DNA of 64,000 nt, taken from positions 1 through 64,000 of the forward strand of contig JAJCZJ010000070.1 in the NCBI GenBank assembly GCA_029262455.1, in the 5' to 3' direction. Position 1 is the first letter of the stretch, and each line of letters opens with the position of its first letter. Shown here piece by piece: positions 1-9,072 of this stretch. This stretch comes from Deltaproteobacteria bacterium. Lineage in GTDB: Bacteria > Desulfobacterota > Binatia > HRBIN30 > CADEER01. The notes below the pieces were generated by a model, which ran no database searches, had not been told where the DNA came from, and was given only the letters and a program-made list of their open reading frames with translations. Position numbers and translations under genes: made by a program.

Positions 1-1
1 A

Positions 2-1363
2 GACCGGCCCAAGAACATTGAGCGCGGGATCGATTTGGCGCGAGATCTTACTGGGGACGAAGACGCCTTCGTTCCATTCGTTCTCAACGTTGTCTCGTAC
101 ATCCTAGAGGAAGGTGGGCAGACGTCAGACACATCGACAGACCCACTGTTCGATTCCACCGTCTTATCTCAGTCAATCGCCAACGACTACGTAGTATTCA
201 AAATATGTCAACGAGAAAGCTACAAGTATACCCACGGTTTGGGCTCCAACACTCAGGTTGATTTCTTCACCGAGTTCGCATCGCGACATGGCGGAGCATG
301 TACAAAAGAGATCCTCCCGCAACTCCTTAGTGACCAAGTCGGCGGCCACGTGGATCGCGTCGTAGTTCAGGCGATGGAGAACCATCCACTGCTCCTCACC
401 CAAGGCAATACCGTATCCTTCCGGTACGATCTCCTGCGTTCCTACTTCCAGAGCGTGCTGATCGGATGCGTACTCAAGGGAAAAACTAAGATAGACGACG
501 GGGTCGCCCGAATACTAGCCCGCCATACCGAGCTCGACTCGGGCTTCGTACGCGACTGCTCTGCGCGAATCGACGATGCGCCGGAAATGGACGTCAACAT
601 GCGTCTATTGAGTCTGATCGACGACCTCTACAACCTTCAGGACGAGAAGGAAGCCGACGTCCGAAAAGCCGTGTCTGGACTGTTCCTAATCGCAATCGAT
701 CGGATTCGGGCAAAGGCCGGAGCACCCCTGTCACGGGAGAGAGCAACGCAGCTTATGCGGGACTTGTTCGGTTGCGAGGGTGGCATCGAGAGGCTCGCGC
801 TCTCTGGACTTACTGACAGGATACTGTTCGATTTCTCAGGTCTCCGAGTTCGCAACAGTTTGATCAGTGGGTACGACTCCTTCTGGGAGTGCAGCTTCGA
901 CAGAAGAACCCTATTTCAGGACTGTGAGCTGAAGCTCCTCCCCATGCAGGATGGAGTCCGGACAGCAGCCGACCGAAGCAACTTCGACCTAAGCAGCTGC
1001 GAAATCGACGACACAGTGATGCGGGGTCTCGAAGCGCGCACTGAGATATCTCGGTCGGAGAAAGCAGGGCGGCTGAGAGATTTGGAGCGTTTTCTCAAGC
1101 TATTCTACAAGCGGGGCAATATTGTCCCACAGAAAGTCGTAGTGCTCCGGGCCCGATACAAGGCAAAAGGCATGCTTGAGTTTGAGGACCTCGTCGACCA
1201 GCTGAAGCAGCTTGGAGTAATCGGGGATCACAAGAGCCACAAGGGAAAGTTGATCGGCCCCGAGCTGGAAATACACATCGAGTATCGTGAAGCTGCGCGG
1301 CGGTTCTGTTTGGAGGGAGCGATGTCATCGCGAATGAGGCATGTAATCGAGAAACTCGAGTAG
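2..1363 (+). CDS. C-terminal part of a STAND/NACHT-like NTPase (5' partial)
   Basis: The reading frame is open to the left edge, so the true start lies outside; an internal TTG at 35 is not needed. About 454 residues are visible. The segment around F-R-Y-D-L-L-R-S-Y-F (near 420-450) looks like the winged-helix part that follows the NTPase core in NACHT/STAND proteins. A stretch at about 800-920 (IL-F-DFSGLRVRNSLI...F-ECSF) has pentapeptide-like spacing, and the last 90 residues look like a second small helical/winged domain. The P-loop itself would be upstream and is not seen, so the family call is inference. It stops one base before a TIR gene, suggesting a two-gene immune module. Base use looks less GC-rich than the following genes, as is common for defence genes. 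Confidence 0.5.
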   Translation, partial: DRPKNIERGIDLARDLTGDEDAFVPFVLNVVSYILEEGGQTSDTSTDPLFDSTVLSQSIANDYVVFKICQRESYKYTHGLGSNTQVDFFTEFASRHGGACTKEILPQLLSDQVGGHVDRVVVQAMENHPLLLTQGNTVSFRYDLLRSYFQSVLIGCVLKGKTKIDDGVARILARHTELDSGFVRDCSARIDDAPEMDVNMRLLSLIDDLYNLQDEKEADVRKAVSGLFLIAIDRIRAKAGAPLSRERATQLMRDLFGCEGGIERLALSGLTDRILFDFSGLRVRNSLISGYDSFWECSFDRRTLFQDCELKLLPMQDGVRTAADRSNFDLSSCEIDDTVMRGLEARTEISRSEKAGRLRDLERFLKLFYKRGNIVPQKVVVLRARYKAKGMLEFEDLVDQLKQLGVIGDHKSHKGKLIGPELEIHIEYREAARRFCLEGAMSSRMRHVIEKLE

Positions 1364-1364
1364 A

Positions 1365-1778
1365 ATGAGAAAATCTCGGTACGACGTGGCACTCAGTTAC
1401 GCAGGGCAAGAGCGATGGATCGCTTACGGCCTCGCACAACATCTCAGACCACACTATCGAGTGTTCCTTGACATCGAAACAACGCGACTGTGGGGAGAAA
1501 GTCTGATTGATGCGCTACCCGACATTTATTTGCGATCGAGGGCCTGTGTCCTTCTAGTATCCCACGCATACATCAGAAAGATGTGGCCAACACTTGAGCG
1601 CCGAGTCATCGTAAAAAAGGTCAGCGATGCGAATAGTCAGGCGTTAATGTTGCCGGTTCGCGTGGGAGGTTTCGGCGGCACCGTCGATGAAATCGGGGAC
1701 GATCAGTGGATACCCTTCGAGGATGAGAACATTGCCTATCTCGCCGCCAGAATCCATGAGCGTCTTCAATCTACCTAG
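1365..1778 (+). CDS. TIR-domain protein
   Basis: A 137-residue stand-alone TIR domain. It opens with the classic YDVALSYAGQER strand/helix (residues 6-17), continues with VFLDIE (33-38), LWGESL (42-47) and the CVLLVSHAYIRKMW strand (61-74). Glu78 in W-P-T-L-E-R matches the position of the catalytic glutamate of NAD-cleaving TIR domains. Only one base separates its ATG from the stop of the upstream NTPase-like gene, so translation is probably coupled and the products likely act together: sensor/oligomerising NTPase plus TIR effector that degrades NAD or makes a nucleotide signal. The enzymatic role is inferred from the family; a purely adaptor role is possible. Confidence 0.8.
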   Translation: MRKSRYDVALSYAGQERWIAYGLAQHLRPHYRVFLDIETTRLWGESLIDALPDIYLRSRACVLLVSHAYIRKMWPTLERRVIVKKVSDANSQALMLPVRVGGFGGTVDEIGDDQWIPFEDENIAYLAARIHERLQST

Positions 1779-1893
1779 GCCGTCCTGAGGGATGCTGGAT
1801 CATGCAAAGCATCGCGCCAGCATTCATCAGATCGACGAAGCAAGACAATGAGCGCTGTAGATTGGCCCAAGTCCTGGCCAGCTGTGGTATCGT

Positions 1894-2352
1894 GTGCGGC
1901 TCTGCATATTCGCCGATTTGGAAAGATTCTGGTCGTTCATCGGTTATCCGCGCAGCGGCCACTCTCTGATAGGCTCGCTGATCAATGCGCATCCCGACGT
2001 CGTGGTGTGCCATGAACTGGACACACTGGGGACCCACCGTATCGAATCGGAATTGATCTTGAAGCAATCGACGCAACCCACAAGCGTCCCGAAGCTCCGG
2101 TGTCTGGAGGAGAAAATCCCACCGCAGCACAGGCACCTATTGGGCCACGAGAACCTTCGTCGAGCCGTGCCGGAGCTCGCTGCCATCGAACGAGAGACCG
2201 GCATCCCACCACCATTTTATTCGACGGTCGCCGAGGCGAGCCAGAACCCCTCGCGTCCCGAGTGCCGAAAAACATCGCGATCATCGCGCCGCACGAAACC
2301 TTTCCGGCGCCACCTGAACGAGCAGGGGCTACCCGGATACCGCCATCAGTAA
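1894..2352 (+). pseudogene. Decayed sulfotransferase-family gene
   Basis: From about 1906 the frame reads FWSFIGYPRSGHSLIGSLI, followed by NAHPDVVVCHELD. This is the N-terminal PAPS-binding loop of a sulfotransferase family common in these bacteria. Conservation ends near ETGIPP (about 2195-2212). A fragment reading VPKNIAIIA, resembling the family's RNP-DNIATIA motif, then appears in another frame near 2259-2285, so a frameshift is likely. No intact C-terminal half is found before the next gene, and the GTG at 1894 has no clear ribosome site. It is best read as a truncated, frameshifted remnant. Confidence 0.5.
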
Positions 2353-2698
2353 CTACGCCTCGGGGAACCAGCGGATGCGACCATCACTCGACCGCGCAGT
2401 ATCATCGAGTCATCGCCGACGGTCTCTTCGAATGGCACAGGCCCCAACGTGGCGTTTTGGATGTCTCCTGTCGTCGCACCGTGGAATTGCGAGTCCGGCG
2501 GGCGGCGTCCCAACCCCACAGACCAAATCCAATAGTAGCTAATGGTTCGCGGCGAGTTTTCAGTCTTCCGGTCTGCCTCTGGGGATTCGGTCAAGCAACG
2601 GATCACGGGCGATCTCGGGCAAGGGGCCTGCCACGCGCCGCAATGTGTGTCATGGTTTGTGTGTTTCGTTGATCCATGAATCTAGAGGAGACGCCTCT
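2353..2698. other. Intergenic region, no gene seen
   Basis: No frame in this 346-base stretch shows recognisable protein features. It probably holds the remaining decayed tail of the sulfotransferase pseudogene and the promoter of the channel gene. A GAGGAG ribosome-binding sequence lies just before the ATG at 2699. Confidence 0.4.
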
Positions 2699-3799
2699 AT
2701 GCGTAGTGCCGGTTTGTTCGCATTGCTATTCCTATTCCTCGGCGTGCTGCCGGTAAGCTTTGCTGCCGAGGAGATCGGTCCGCACGGAGTAGCCGAGCAG
2801 GTCACGGTTGCGATTCGTGAGGCGCCGCCGTTTGCGATGCGCGACACCGCAGGCAATTGGGAGGGGTTGTCCGTCGAATTGTGGCAGGATGTCGCCGACA
2901 AACTGAAGGTGCATTTCGAGTGGCGCGAGCTCGATCTGCCGCAAACGATCGAGGCACTGGAGAGTGGTGGGGTCGATCTCGCCATCGCCGCCTTGACCGT
3001 CACTTCCGAGCGCGAAGAGCGCATCGACTTCTCCTATCCGTACTTCACTGCCGGGCTCGGACTGGCAGTCGATGGAGCCGGGTCGTCGCCGTGGCGCGAT
3101 ACCTTGCGGAGTTTCTTTTCCCTTGAGTTCTTGAGTGCCGTGCTAGCACTGGCGGCGGTCTTGCTCCTCGCCGGTGCGGCCGTTTGGTATTTCGAACGCC
3201 GAGCCAACTCTGAAATGTTCGAACGCCGCATGGTACCCGGCCTCGCCTCCGCTTTTTGGTGGTCGGCGGTGACCATGACCACCGTCGGCTACGGCGACAA
3301 GGCGCCGGTCACTCTCGGCGGACGTTTGGTCGCGCTCGTGTGGATGTTCACCAGCATCATCATCATCGCCGGCTTTACAGCCGCGATCGCGTCGTCCATC
3401 ACCGTCAACCGACTCGAGAGCGACCTGCTCGACGAGCGCCGACTCACACAAGTCAGGGTCGCCGTGCTCGCCAATTCCAGCGCCGCCGAACACGCCACCG
3501 AGCGTGGGCTGCGCTTCCGCAGCTACGACTCTGTCGAAGACACGATCGCCGCGCTGCACAAAGGTCAAGTCGACGCCGTGCTGCACGATGCCCCGGTGTT
3601 GCGCTACGCCGTACGCAGCCTGGACCAGGACGGCATTGTGGTTCTGCCGGGAGTCGTCACGCGCAACGACTATGCTTTCGGCATGCCGCCGGCGAGCCCG
3701 TTGCGAAAGCCAGTCAACGTCGCGCTGCTTTCGATCATCCACGAGCCGGTCTGGCAGAATATCCGCCGTCGCTACCTCGGAGCCGACGACGACAGCTGA
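2699..3799 (+). CDS. GluR0-like ligand-gated potassium channel (bacterial ionotropic glutamate receptor)
   Basis: A 366-residue inner-membrane protein. The ATG at 2699 is chosen because it follows GAGGAG and starts a signal peptide (residues 1-22). Residues 34-130 form the first lobe of a periplasmic amino-acid-binding domain, including TSEREERIDFSYPYF. The domain is then interrupted by a channel: TM1 about 144-165, a pore helix with selectivity filter TVGYGD (195-200), and TM2 about 208-232. Residues 250-362 complete the second lobe (DAVLHDAPVLRY). This S1-TM-P-TM-S2 order and the potassium filter are diagnostic of GluR0-type receptors, which open a K+ pore when an amino acid binds. The ligand cannot be told from the sequence. 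It is a single gene with no obvious operon partner. Confidence 0.92.
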   Translation: MRSAGLFALLFLFLGVLPVSFAAEEIGPHGVAEQVTVAIREAPPFAMRDTAGNWEGLSVELWQDVADKLKVHFEWRELDLPQTIEALESGGVDLAIAALTVTSEREERIDFSYPYFTAGLGLAVDGAGSSPWRDTLRSFFSLEFLSAVLALAAVLLLAGAAVWYFERRANSEMFERRMVPGLASAFWWSAVTMTTVGYGDKAPVTLGGRLVALVWMFTSIIIIAGFTAAIASSITVNRLESDLLDERRLTQVRVAVLANSSAAEHATERGLRFRSYDSVEDTIAALHKGQVDAVLHDAPVLRYAVRSLDQDGIVVLPGVVTRNDYAFGMPPASPLRKPVNVALLSIIHEPVWQNIRRRYLGADDDS

Positions 3800-3925
3800 C
3801 CACCGCGTCGGGCGACCCAGAACGGGCCAGTCCAGCGGGTTACGGAATCCCAACTCCCGAGGGGCAGATCCCAAGGGATGCGGAATCCGGAAGGAGTTGC
3901 TCCGGGCTTAGAGCGACGCCCTGCC

Positions 3926-5473
3926 CTACGGCGTTTTTGCCTTGAACTGCTCTTCGGTGTTCTTGATGACCGAGCCAACCGGGAAGTCCGCGCCCCAGCA
4001 ATTCGAGTTGTCGGAGTTGATCAATCTCACTTCGACCGTCGACACCGGCAGTGGAAGCGTCGACGCACTCAGCGGCAGGGCGCCATCCTTGCCCTTGAAC
4101 AAGACCTTGGACTTGGCCAGCGTCGCATGCCCCTTTAGGGTCACGTTGAACACACCATGTGTTGCCGCTGCCTTGTCCTTGAACTTGAAACCGTTGTTGA
4201 TCGACCGCCAGCACGGCTTGCCCACGCAGGTCCCACCCGACTCGACGATCGCCGATAGCGTCAGCGCGGCGCCGCTGTAAATGCAGAGCTCGAAGCCTGT
4301 GGAAGCGACCGGTGAACCGAAGTCACCGGCGGACTGAGCCGGTCCGCCGAGGTACTTCCATGAAATCTTGTCCTTCTCTCCGGCTCCATCGCCATCTCTA
4401 TCTTTGATCTGAAGAATCGACTTCGCGGGCATGTCGCAGCCCGTCGGCGCCGCTGCCGGACACGCCGACGCGCACCGGTCGCCGACACCATCGCCATTAA
4501 GGTCGGTCTGGTCGTTGTTGGGAAAACCCAGACAGTTGTCGCACAGGTCGTGAACGAGATCTCCGTCGTGATCGGACAGGAGTTCAAGGGCGTCGACGTT
4601 GTCTGTGGGACCAAGACCAATCGACGCGGCCGAAATCGCAACGAAGGGAGTCGCGCCAATCGAGACTTCGATCAGGTCCGCCGGACCCGCCGGGATGGTC
4701 GCGAGAGAAGGCGATCCGGGCGCCAATGAGATCAGGCCTGTCCCACTAATCGCGTCGATGACATCACCAGCGCTCAGCCCGAGCGAACTCCCCGTGATCA
4801 CCGAAGGCGGTGTCGCGGCCCCGGTTGGGACGATAATATCCTCCGGCCCCGCGCCGATCGCCGCCAGGGTCGGCGAGCCCGCGGCCAGCGTGAAGAGCAC
4901 AATTGTCGTAGCGCCGGGGTCCATGATGTTCGCCGCATCGCAGAATTTCAGTGCCGCAAGATCGTCGAACGGCCCAGAGGACGGGGACTCAACCAAGCCC
5001 AGCGACGGCGGCACGCCGGCTGGTGCCCCATCCCCATCGATGGCGAGCAAGTTCGTTCCGAGTGGCGCACCCGTTGTACCACCAAAAAATACATCTGCAG
5101 CGACCTCGCCGACGATCGCCTCCGCCAGAGACGCCGATCCGGCCAGGCCAGTCGACACAGAGTCGACCGAGAACAAGATCTGCTCGGCGCCACTGGCGAC
5201 GCTGGTAATGATGTCGAAACCGTTGACAACATCGCCCGCCACCAGGCCAAAAGCCGCCAAACCACCAGGAACGACAAGAGGCGACCCAATCGGCGGCACT
5301 GTTATCGTAATGTCGCCCGCCGGCGTGCACAGATCGCTCCCCGGAGCACCGCAGACGGCGGAGCCGGGCGCCGTCGACATCGTCGGACTTGCAGCCAGCA
5401 CCGAAAACGGAGCAACAGTCATCGAGAGGGCGGCGCCGGCAAGGGCGACACCCGCCTGTAAAAGTGATCTCAT
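3926..5473 (-). CDS. Secreted protein with thrombospondin type 3-like Ca site and a CWRS C-terminal domain
   Basis: The start is placed at the ATG (5473) that begins a signal peptide, MRSLLQAGVALAGAALSM, rather than the longer frame. The first ~300 residues are Gly/Ala/Ser-rich with repeated patterns of the type SAGDVIDAISGTGLISLAPGSPSLA and IGAGPEDIIVPTGA, an extracellular repeat region of unknown fold. A DHDGDLVHDLCDNC...NDQTDLNGDGVGDRC segment is a thrombospondin type 3-like calcium-binding motif. The last ~160 residues form a separate domain (KSILQIKDRDGDG, GKPCWRSINNGFKFKDK, LPLPVSTVEVRLINSDNSNCW). Similar C-terminal domains are, from memory, frequent in secreted proteins of Binatota-type genomes. 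Function unknown; likely cell surface or secreted. Confidence 0.75.
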   Translation of the reverse strand: MRSLLQAGVALAGAALSMTVAPFSVLAASPTMSTAPGSAVCGAPGSDLCTPAGDITITVPPIGSPLVVPGGLAAFGLVAGDVVNGFDIITSVASGAEQILFSVDSVSTGLAGSASLAEAIVGEVAADVFFGGTTGAPLGTNLLAIDGDGAPAGVPPSLGLVESPSSGPFDDLAALKFCDAANIMDPGATTIVLFTLAAGSPTLAAIGAGPEDIIVPTGAATPPSVITGSSLGLSAGDVIDAISGTGLISLAPGSPSLATIPAGPADLIEVSIGATPFVAISAASIGLGPTDNVDALELLSDHDGDLVHDLCDNCLGFPNNDQTDLNGDGVGDRCASACPAAAPTGCDMPAKSILQIKDRDGDGAGEKDKISWKYLGGPAQSAGDFGSPVASTGFELCIYSGAALTLSAIVESGGTCVGKPCWRSINNGFKFKDKAAATHGVFNVTLKGHATLAKSKVLFKGKDGALPLSASTLPLPVSTVEVRLINSDNSNCWGADFPVGSVIKNTEEQFKAKTP

Positions 5474-5625
5474 CAGTCCCCCGTCGTTGTGGGTTACAAG
5501 GCCAATGGGCCAAGCCTGAAGATGGGGAACGCGTATCGAACACGTACAGGCCGCGTCAACCACTTGTTCTTGGCTTTGCGAGCGCTGGACCTCGACGCCC
5601 TCTAGAAACTACCTTCCTCACTCCC

Positions 5626-7089
5626 ATGCGCGAACAGCGACTTGCAGCTAATCTTGACCGAAGCGTCATCACCTGGCCGATGCTCTACTATGTGGCGGCT
5701 GCACTCGTAGTGCTGTGGGTTTGGCGCGACACGCCTTCGTACGTGTGGGCAACCGAGTACAGCGAGGATGACTGGGGGTGGCTACTGCGCGGCCGCAGCC
5801 CGGCCAGCTTTGCCGAGCATGTTCTGAACCCGTCAGGATTGTTTCGGCCACTCTTCCATTCGCTCTATTTCTTCTCTTACCAGCTGTTTGGGCTCGACGC
5901 CCGACCGCTCGCGGTTTTGCTCGCAGGCGCGTGGTGCGTCACCGGAGCAGCCACGATCTACGCTGTCGCGCTCGCCGGAATCGCCGGCCCTATCGCCGCT
6001 TTGGCGGTTCTCTCAATTCTCGGCGCATTGCCCATGACAGACGCCCTTGCCCAAGTCAGCTTCCACGCACACACCCTGTCGCGGCTTGTCATCGCAGGTA
6101 CTTGCATCGTATTCCTGCGCGGTGAGCCTCGCACCCGGGTATGGCTGACGCTTCTACTCACCGGATACCTGATCCACGAACAATCCATCGCCGCAGCGCC
6201 GATCATGCTTTCTTTTCTGTGCTTCCGAGACGGAATCCCTTCAATTCTGCGCCGGCTGTCGGCGACCGGAGCACTGCGCAACTACTGCATCGCCTTTGCC
6301 GTCGTTACAGCGTTGCGCGTGACGGCGTTCTTCCTGGTCGAAGGGTCGGGCGGCACGCACGCTCCGGCATTGTCGAATATCCCCAACAACCTGCGTGAAT
6401 TGCAGCCATACTGGCGGGGCTTCCTGCCAGCGTGGGGCCTGCTGCTCTTTGTGCCCCTCGGCCTCGGAGCGATCGCCAGCAAGCTATGCGGATTCCGGCG
6501 CATCCTCGCGCTCTCGATCGCCATCTTCTCGTTTGGCTACGCACCCTACTTGCAGCAGGGAGCCTACTTCGCGAGTTACTTCGCCAACCTTGCGATCCTC
6601 GGAATTGGAGTTGCGTTGGCGTGGGCCGCCCTGGCCGGTGTCGAGCACGACTTGTCGTCGCCGAAGTGGCAACTCAGGCTGCGCGCAATCTTCATCGCAG
6701 TCCTCACTCTATTCTGGGTAGGGCGAAACCCAACGCTCCCGCAACGACAGACGCAGGGGGTGGGCACCCGCATTCACGCCATCCTGGCTCCAATCATTCC
6801 AACTTCGGTCGGAGAGAACACCGTTGAGGTCCTCATCGCCGGGCCGCCCGCCGAAAACGAAAACACACACCCGGCCTACATCCGTGCTATCGGTGGCCTC
6901 GAGTACGGGAGATCCAGTTTCTTCGAGCTGTTCTGGCCCGGCATTCACTTTCGCTTCAAGCAGGTGTCGCTCGATGACGTGACCGAGCATCTGCCCCTCC
7001 CGTGCGAGCTCGTTCTCCTCGCAACCGCGACCCGCGTGCCCGAATCTCCGTGGGATATCAACGTGCGCGAACCGTTCGAGTGCCCATAG
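5626..7089 (+). CDS. Polytopic membrane protein, GT-C glycosyltransferase-like
   Basis: 487 residues from the ATG at 5626; the frame runs further upstream, but that part lies opposite the divergent gene's start and lacks protein character. It has a cytoplasmic N-terminus, a first membrane helix (about residues 15-32), then EYSEDDWGWLLRG in the first large loop. An acidic DD/DE pair in this place is typical of GT-C (polyprenol-sugar dependent) glycosyltransferases. About nine to ten further hydrophobic segments follow, and a soluble ~130-residue tail. Family assignment rests on topology and the DDW motif only; no close family is recognised. Confidence 0.55.
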   Translation: MREQRLAANLDRSVITWPMLYYVAAALVVLWVWRDTPSYVWATEYSEDDWGWLLRGRSPASFAEHVLNPSGLFRPLFHSLYFFSYQLFGLDARPLAVLLAGAWCVTGAATIYAVALAGIAGPIAALAVLSILGALPMTDALAQVSFHAHTLSRLVIAGTCIVFLRGEPRTRVWLTLLLTGYLIHEQSIAAAPIMLSFLCFRDGIPSILRRLSATGALRNYCIAFAVVTALRVTAFFLVEGSGGTHAPALSNIPNNLRELQPYWRGFLPAWGLLLFVPLGLGAIASKLCGFRRILALSIAIFSFGYAPYLQQGAYFASYFANLAILGIGVALAWAALAGVEHDLSSPKWQLRLRAIFIAVLTLFWVGRNPTLPQRQTQGVGTRIHAILAPIIPTSVGENTVEVLIAGPPAENENTHPAYIRAIGGLEYGRSSFFELFWPGIHFRFKQVSLDDVTEHLPLPCELVLLATATRVPESPWDINVREPFECP

Positions 7090-7350
7090 CCGGCCCGGAA
7101 TCGAAATTGCGTGGAACCAGCCCGGGGTCCGCATTGCGACGTTTGCAACGGCCTGCGCCGCCGCCTGGTGCGAAACGCGGCGGGCGAGAGCCCCTTCCGA
7201 GCGACGCTCGCCATGGGTGTTGCCGATTCGACCCGAACAGAGGCTACCAGCCACTCGGAATACCGAGTATCCGGCCCCCGGCCGTCAACCGTACCTAGCT
7301 CTTCCGCTGCGAAGTCGGCATAAGTGGGCCCTAACACAGTGGGCCGGATC

Positions 7351-8703
7351 ATGAGCTTCGACAAACCTTGGGAACTGCTTCGCAGCGCAATCGAACTCCG
7401 CGATCGTGAAGCGCTCGAAAGCGTTCTGCACGACATCGGTCCGATGGAAACAGCACGCGGGATCTCGCGGCTAGAACCACTCGCCCAGACCGAACTCTTT
7501 TCGATCTTGGGCTACCAAAACGCTGCCGACCTCTTGACCGAAATACCCGAGTTGCAGGCGGCAGAGCTGATCGAGGAGCTGTCCGCCGCACAAGCGGCAG
7601 CAATCGTCGACGAAATGCCTGCCGACAAACAGGCAGACCTCCTAGCCGAACTCGCAGAGGAAGACGCCGAAGCGATCTTGACCGAAATGCCCTCCGCAGA
7701 TGCGGATGAGGTACGCCGGCTGCTCGAGTATCCGCCAGATTCGGCCGGCGGCATGATGCTGCCTGAGTTCGTAGCATTCTCAGCTACGCGCTCGGTAGCC
7801 GATGTCCTCGATGACCTCCGCGGGCGCGGAGACGAGTACTCCGACTACGAAGTACAGTACGCCTACGTCATTGATGCCGGCGGACACTTGTTGGGCGTGC
7901 TCCGCGTGCGCGATCTGATTTTCGCTCGGCGCGATGCGGCGGTGACCGAGATCATGCTCGCCGACCCGATTAGCGTTGAGGTTCGATTGCCCCTCGCCGA
8001 CCTTCGCGATGTCTTTGAGCAGCACTCCTATCTCGGCGTTCCGGTGACTGAGGACGGCGTCTTGGTCGGAGTCGTGCACCGAGATCAGTTGGACGACGCC
8101 ATCGATCGCGAATCCGGACGCACACTCCTGCGCATGACCGGCATCGCCGGCGGCGAGGAACTGCGCAGCATGCCTCTGCGCACGAGAGCCGGCCGCAGGC
8201 TGTCCTGGCTCAGCATCAACGTCGTCCTGAATCTTCTCGCCGCTAGCGTAATCGCGATGTACCAAGACATCCTCGCAGAGGTCATCGTTCTCGCCGTCTT
8301 TCTCCCGATCATTTCGGATATGAGCGGATGTTCCGGCAATCAGGCAGTCGCTGTCAGCATGCGCGAACTGACCCTCGGCATCGTCAAACCACGGGACCTC
8401 CTGCACGTGCTTCGCAAAGAGGTAAGCGTCGGCCTCGTCAACGGCGCTGCCCTGGGTCTCTTGATCGCCTCCGCTGCGTTCATCTGGCAACAGAACCCCG
8501 TGCTCGGACTGATCGTCGGTGGAGCCCTGGCCATCAACACGTTGATCGCCGTTGCCCTCGGCGGAATTCTTCCGCTGGCACTGCGGCTCGTTGGCTACGA
8601 TCCGGCCCTGGCGTCCGGTCCGATCTTGACCACGGTAACGGACATGTGTGGATTCTTCGTCTTGCTGAATATTGCGAGTTCCCTGCGCGCCTACCTGGTG
8701 TAA
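7351..8703 (+). CDS. mgtE: Magnesium transporter MgtE
   Basis: 450 residues from the ATG at 7351, exactly the usual MgtE length; a GTG at 7324 would add nine residues. The N-terminal superhelical domain (about 1-130) shows repeats such as IVDEMPADKQADLLAEL and ILTEMPSADADEVRRLL. Two CBS domains follow (about 130-255), then five membrane helices. The pore region has CSGNQAVAVSMRELTLG, equivalent to the GNAGxQ...RxLALG of MgtE, and ASGPILTTVTDMCGFFV near the end, the conserved last-helix motif carrying the pore Asp. It acts as a Mg2+-gated Mg2+ channel of the inner membrane. I saw no clear M-box in the ~260 bases upstream. Confidence 0.95.
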   Translation: MSFDKPWELLRSAIELRDREALESVLHDIGPMETARGISRLEPLAQTELFSILGYQNAADLLTEIPELQAAELIEELSAAQAAAIVDEMPADKQADLLAELAEEDAEAILTEMPSADADEVRRLLEYPPDSAGGMMLPEFVAFSATRSVADVLDDLRGRGDEYSDYEVQYAYVIDAGGHLLGVLRVRDLIFARRDAAVTEIMLADPISVEVRLPLADLRDVFEQHSYLGVPVTEDGVLVGVVHRDQLDDAIDRESGRTLLRMTGIAGGEELRSMPLRTRAGRRLSWLSINVVLNLLAASVIAMYQDILAEVIVLAVFLPIISDMSGCSGNQAVAVSMRELTLGIVKPRDLLHVLRKEVSVGLVNGAALGLLIASAAFIWQQNPVLGLIVGGALAINTLIAVALGGILPLALRLVGYDPALASGPILTTVTDMCGFFVLLNIASSLRAYLV

Positions 8704-9072
8704 CACCCCAACAAGCGCCAGGTGCCCAGCTGCTTTCGCACGCAGCTCAGCGCCGCGTTTTGCGCGGCTCGACGGCGTCTCGCCCTCCCGCTGTCGCGCT
8801 GCTTTCGCACGCAGCTCAGTGCCGCGTTTTGCGCGGCTCGACGGCGTCTCGCCCTCCCGCTGTCGCGCTGCTTTCGCCTGCTTCAATCAGGGTGACCAAC
8901 CACCCTGACGTTCGCTTAATTGTCCCCACCCGAACAGCGTGGTACAAGCCGAGCCACCTAGACGCGGCACCCGGGAATCTGCACGGCGGCGGCAAACGTC
9001 CAAGGTTCCAGGTGCTGCAGCAGTGTCGTCAGTTTTCACTTTGGAGTTGCTTCCGGATTTGAGCCAGAACCT
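8704..9072. other. Intergenic region holding the 69-bp tandem
   Basis: Besides the tandem repeat, 8880-9072 shows no gene or convincing structural element. It presumably carries the promoter for the RND-like gene starting at 9073. Confidence 0.5.
8729..8877. repeat. Tandem 69-bp repeat, two full copies plus a third start
   Basis: Unit starts fall at 8729, 8798 and 8867, a spacing of exactly 69 bases; copies one and two are almost identical. Each unit contains GCGCGGCTCG followed by CTCGCCCTCC, and 69 is divisible by three, so spurious 23-residue repeats appear in every frame. The core resembles the dispersed element at 14267 and 18548. It lies immediately downstream of mgtE. Confidence 0.9.

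Noticed and set aside
7090-7350. M-box (Mg2+) riboswitch before mgtE
   Set aside because: No conserved M-box helices could be recognised by eye; left unannotated.
7780-8886. Minus-strand frame with 23-residue repeats
   Set aside because: Created by the 69-bp tandem and antisense to mgtE; the repeat length is a multiple of three.
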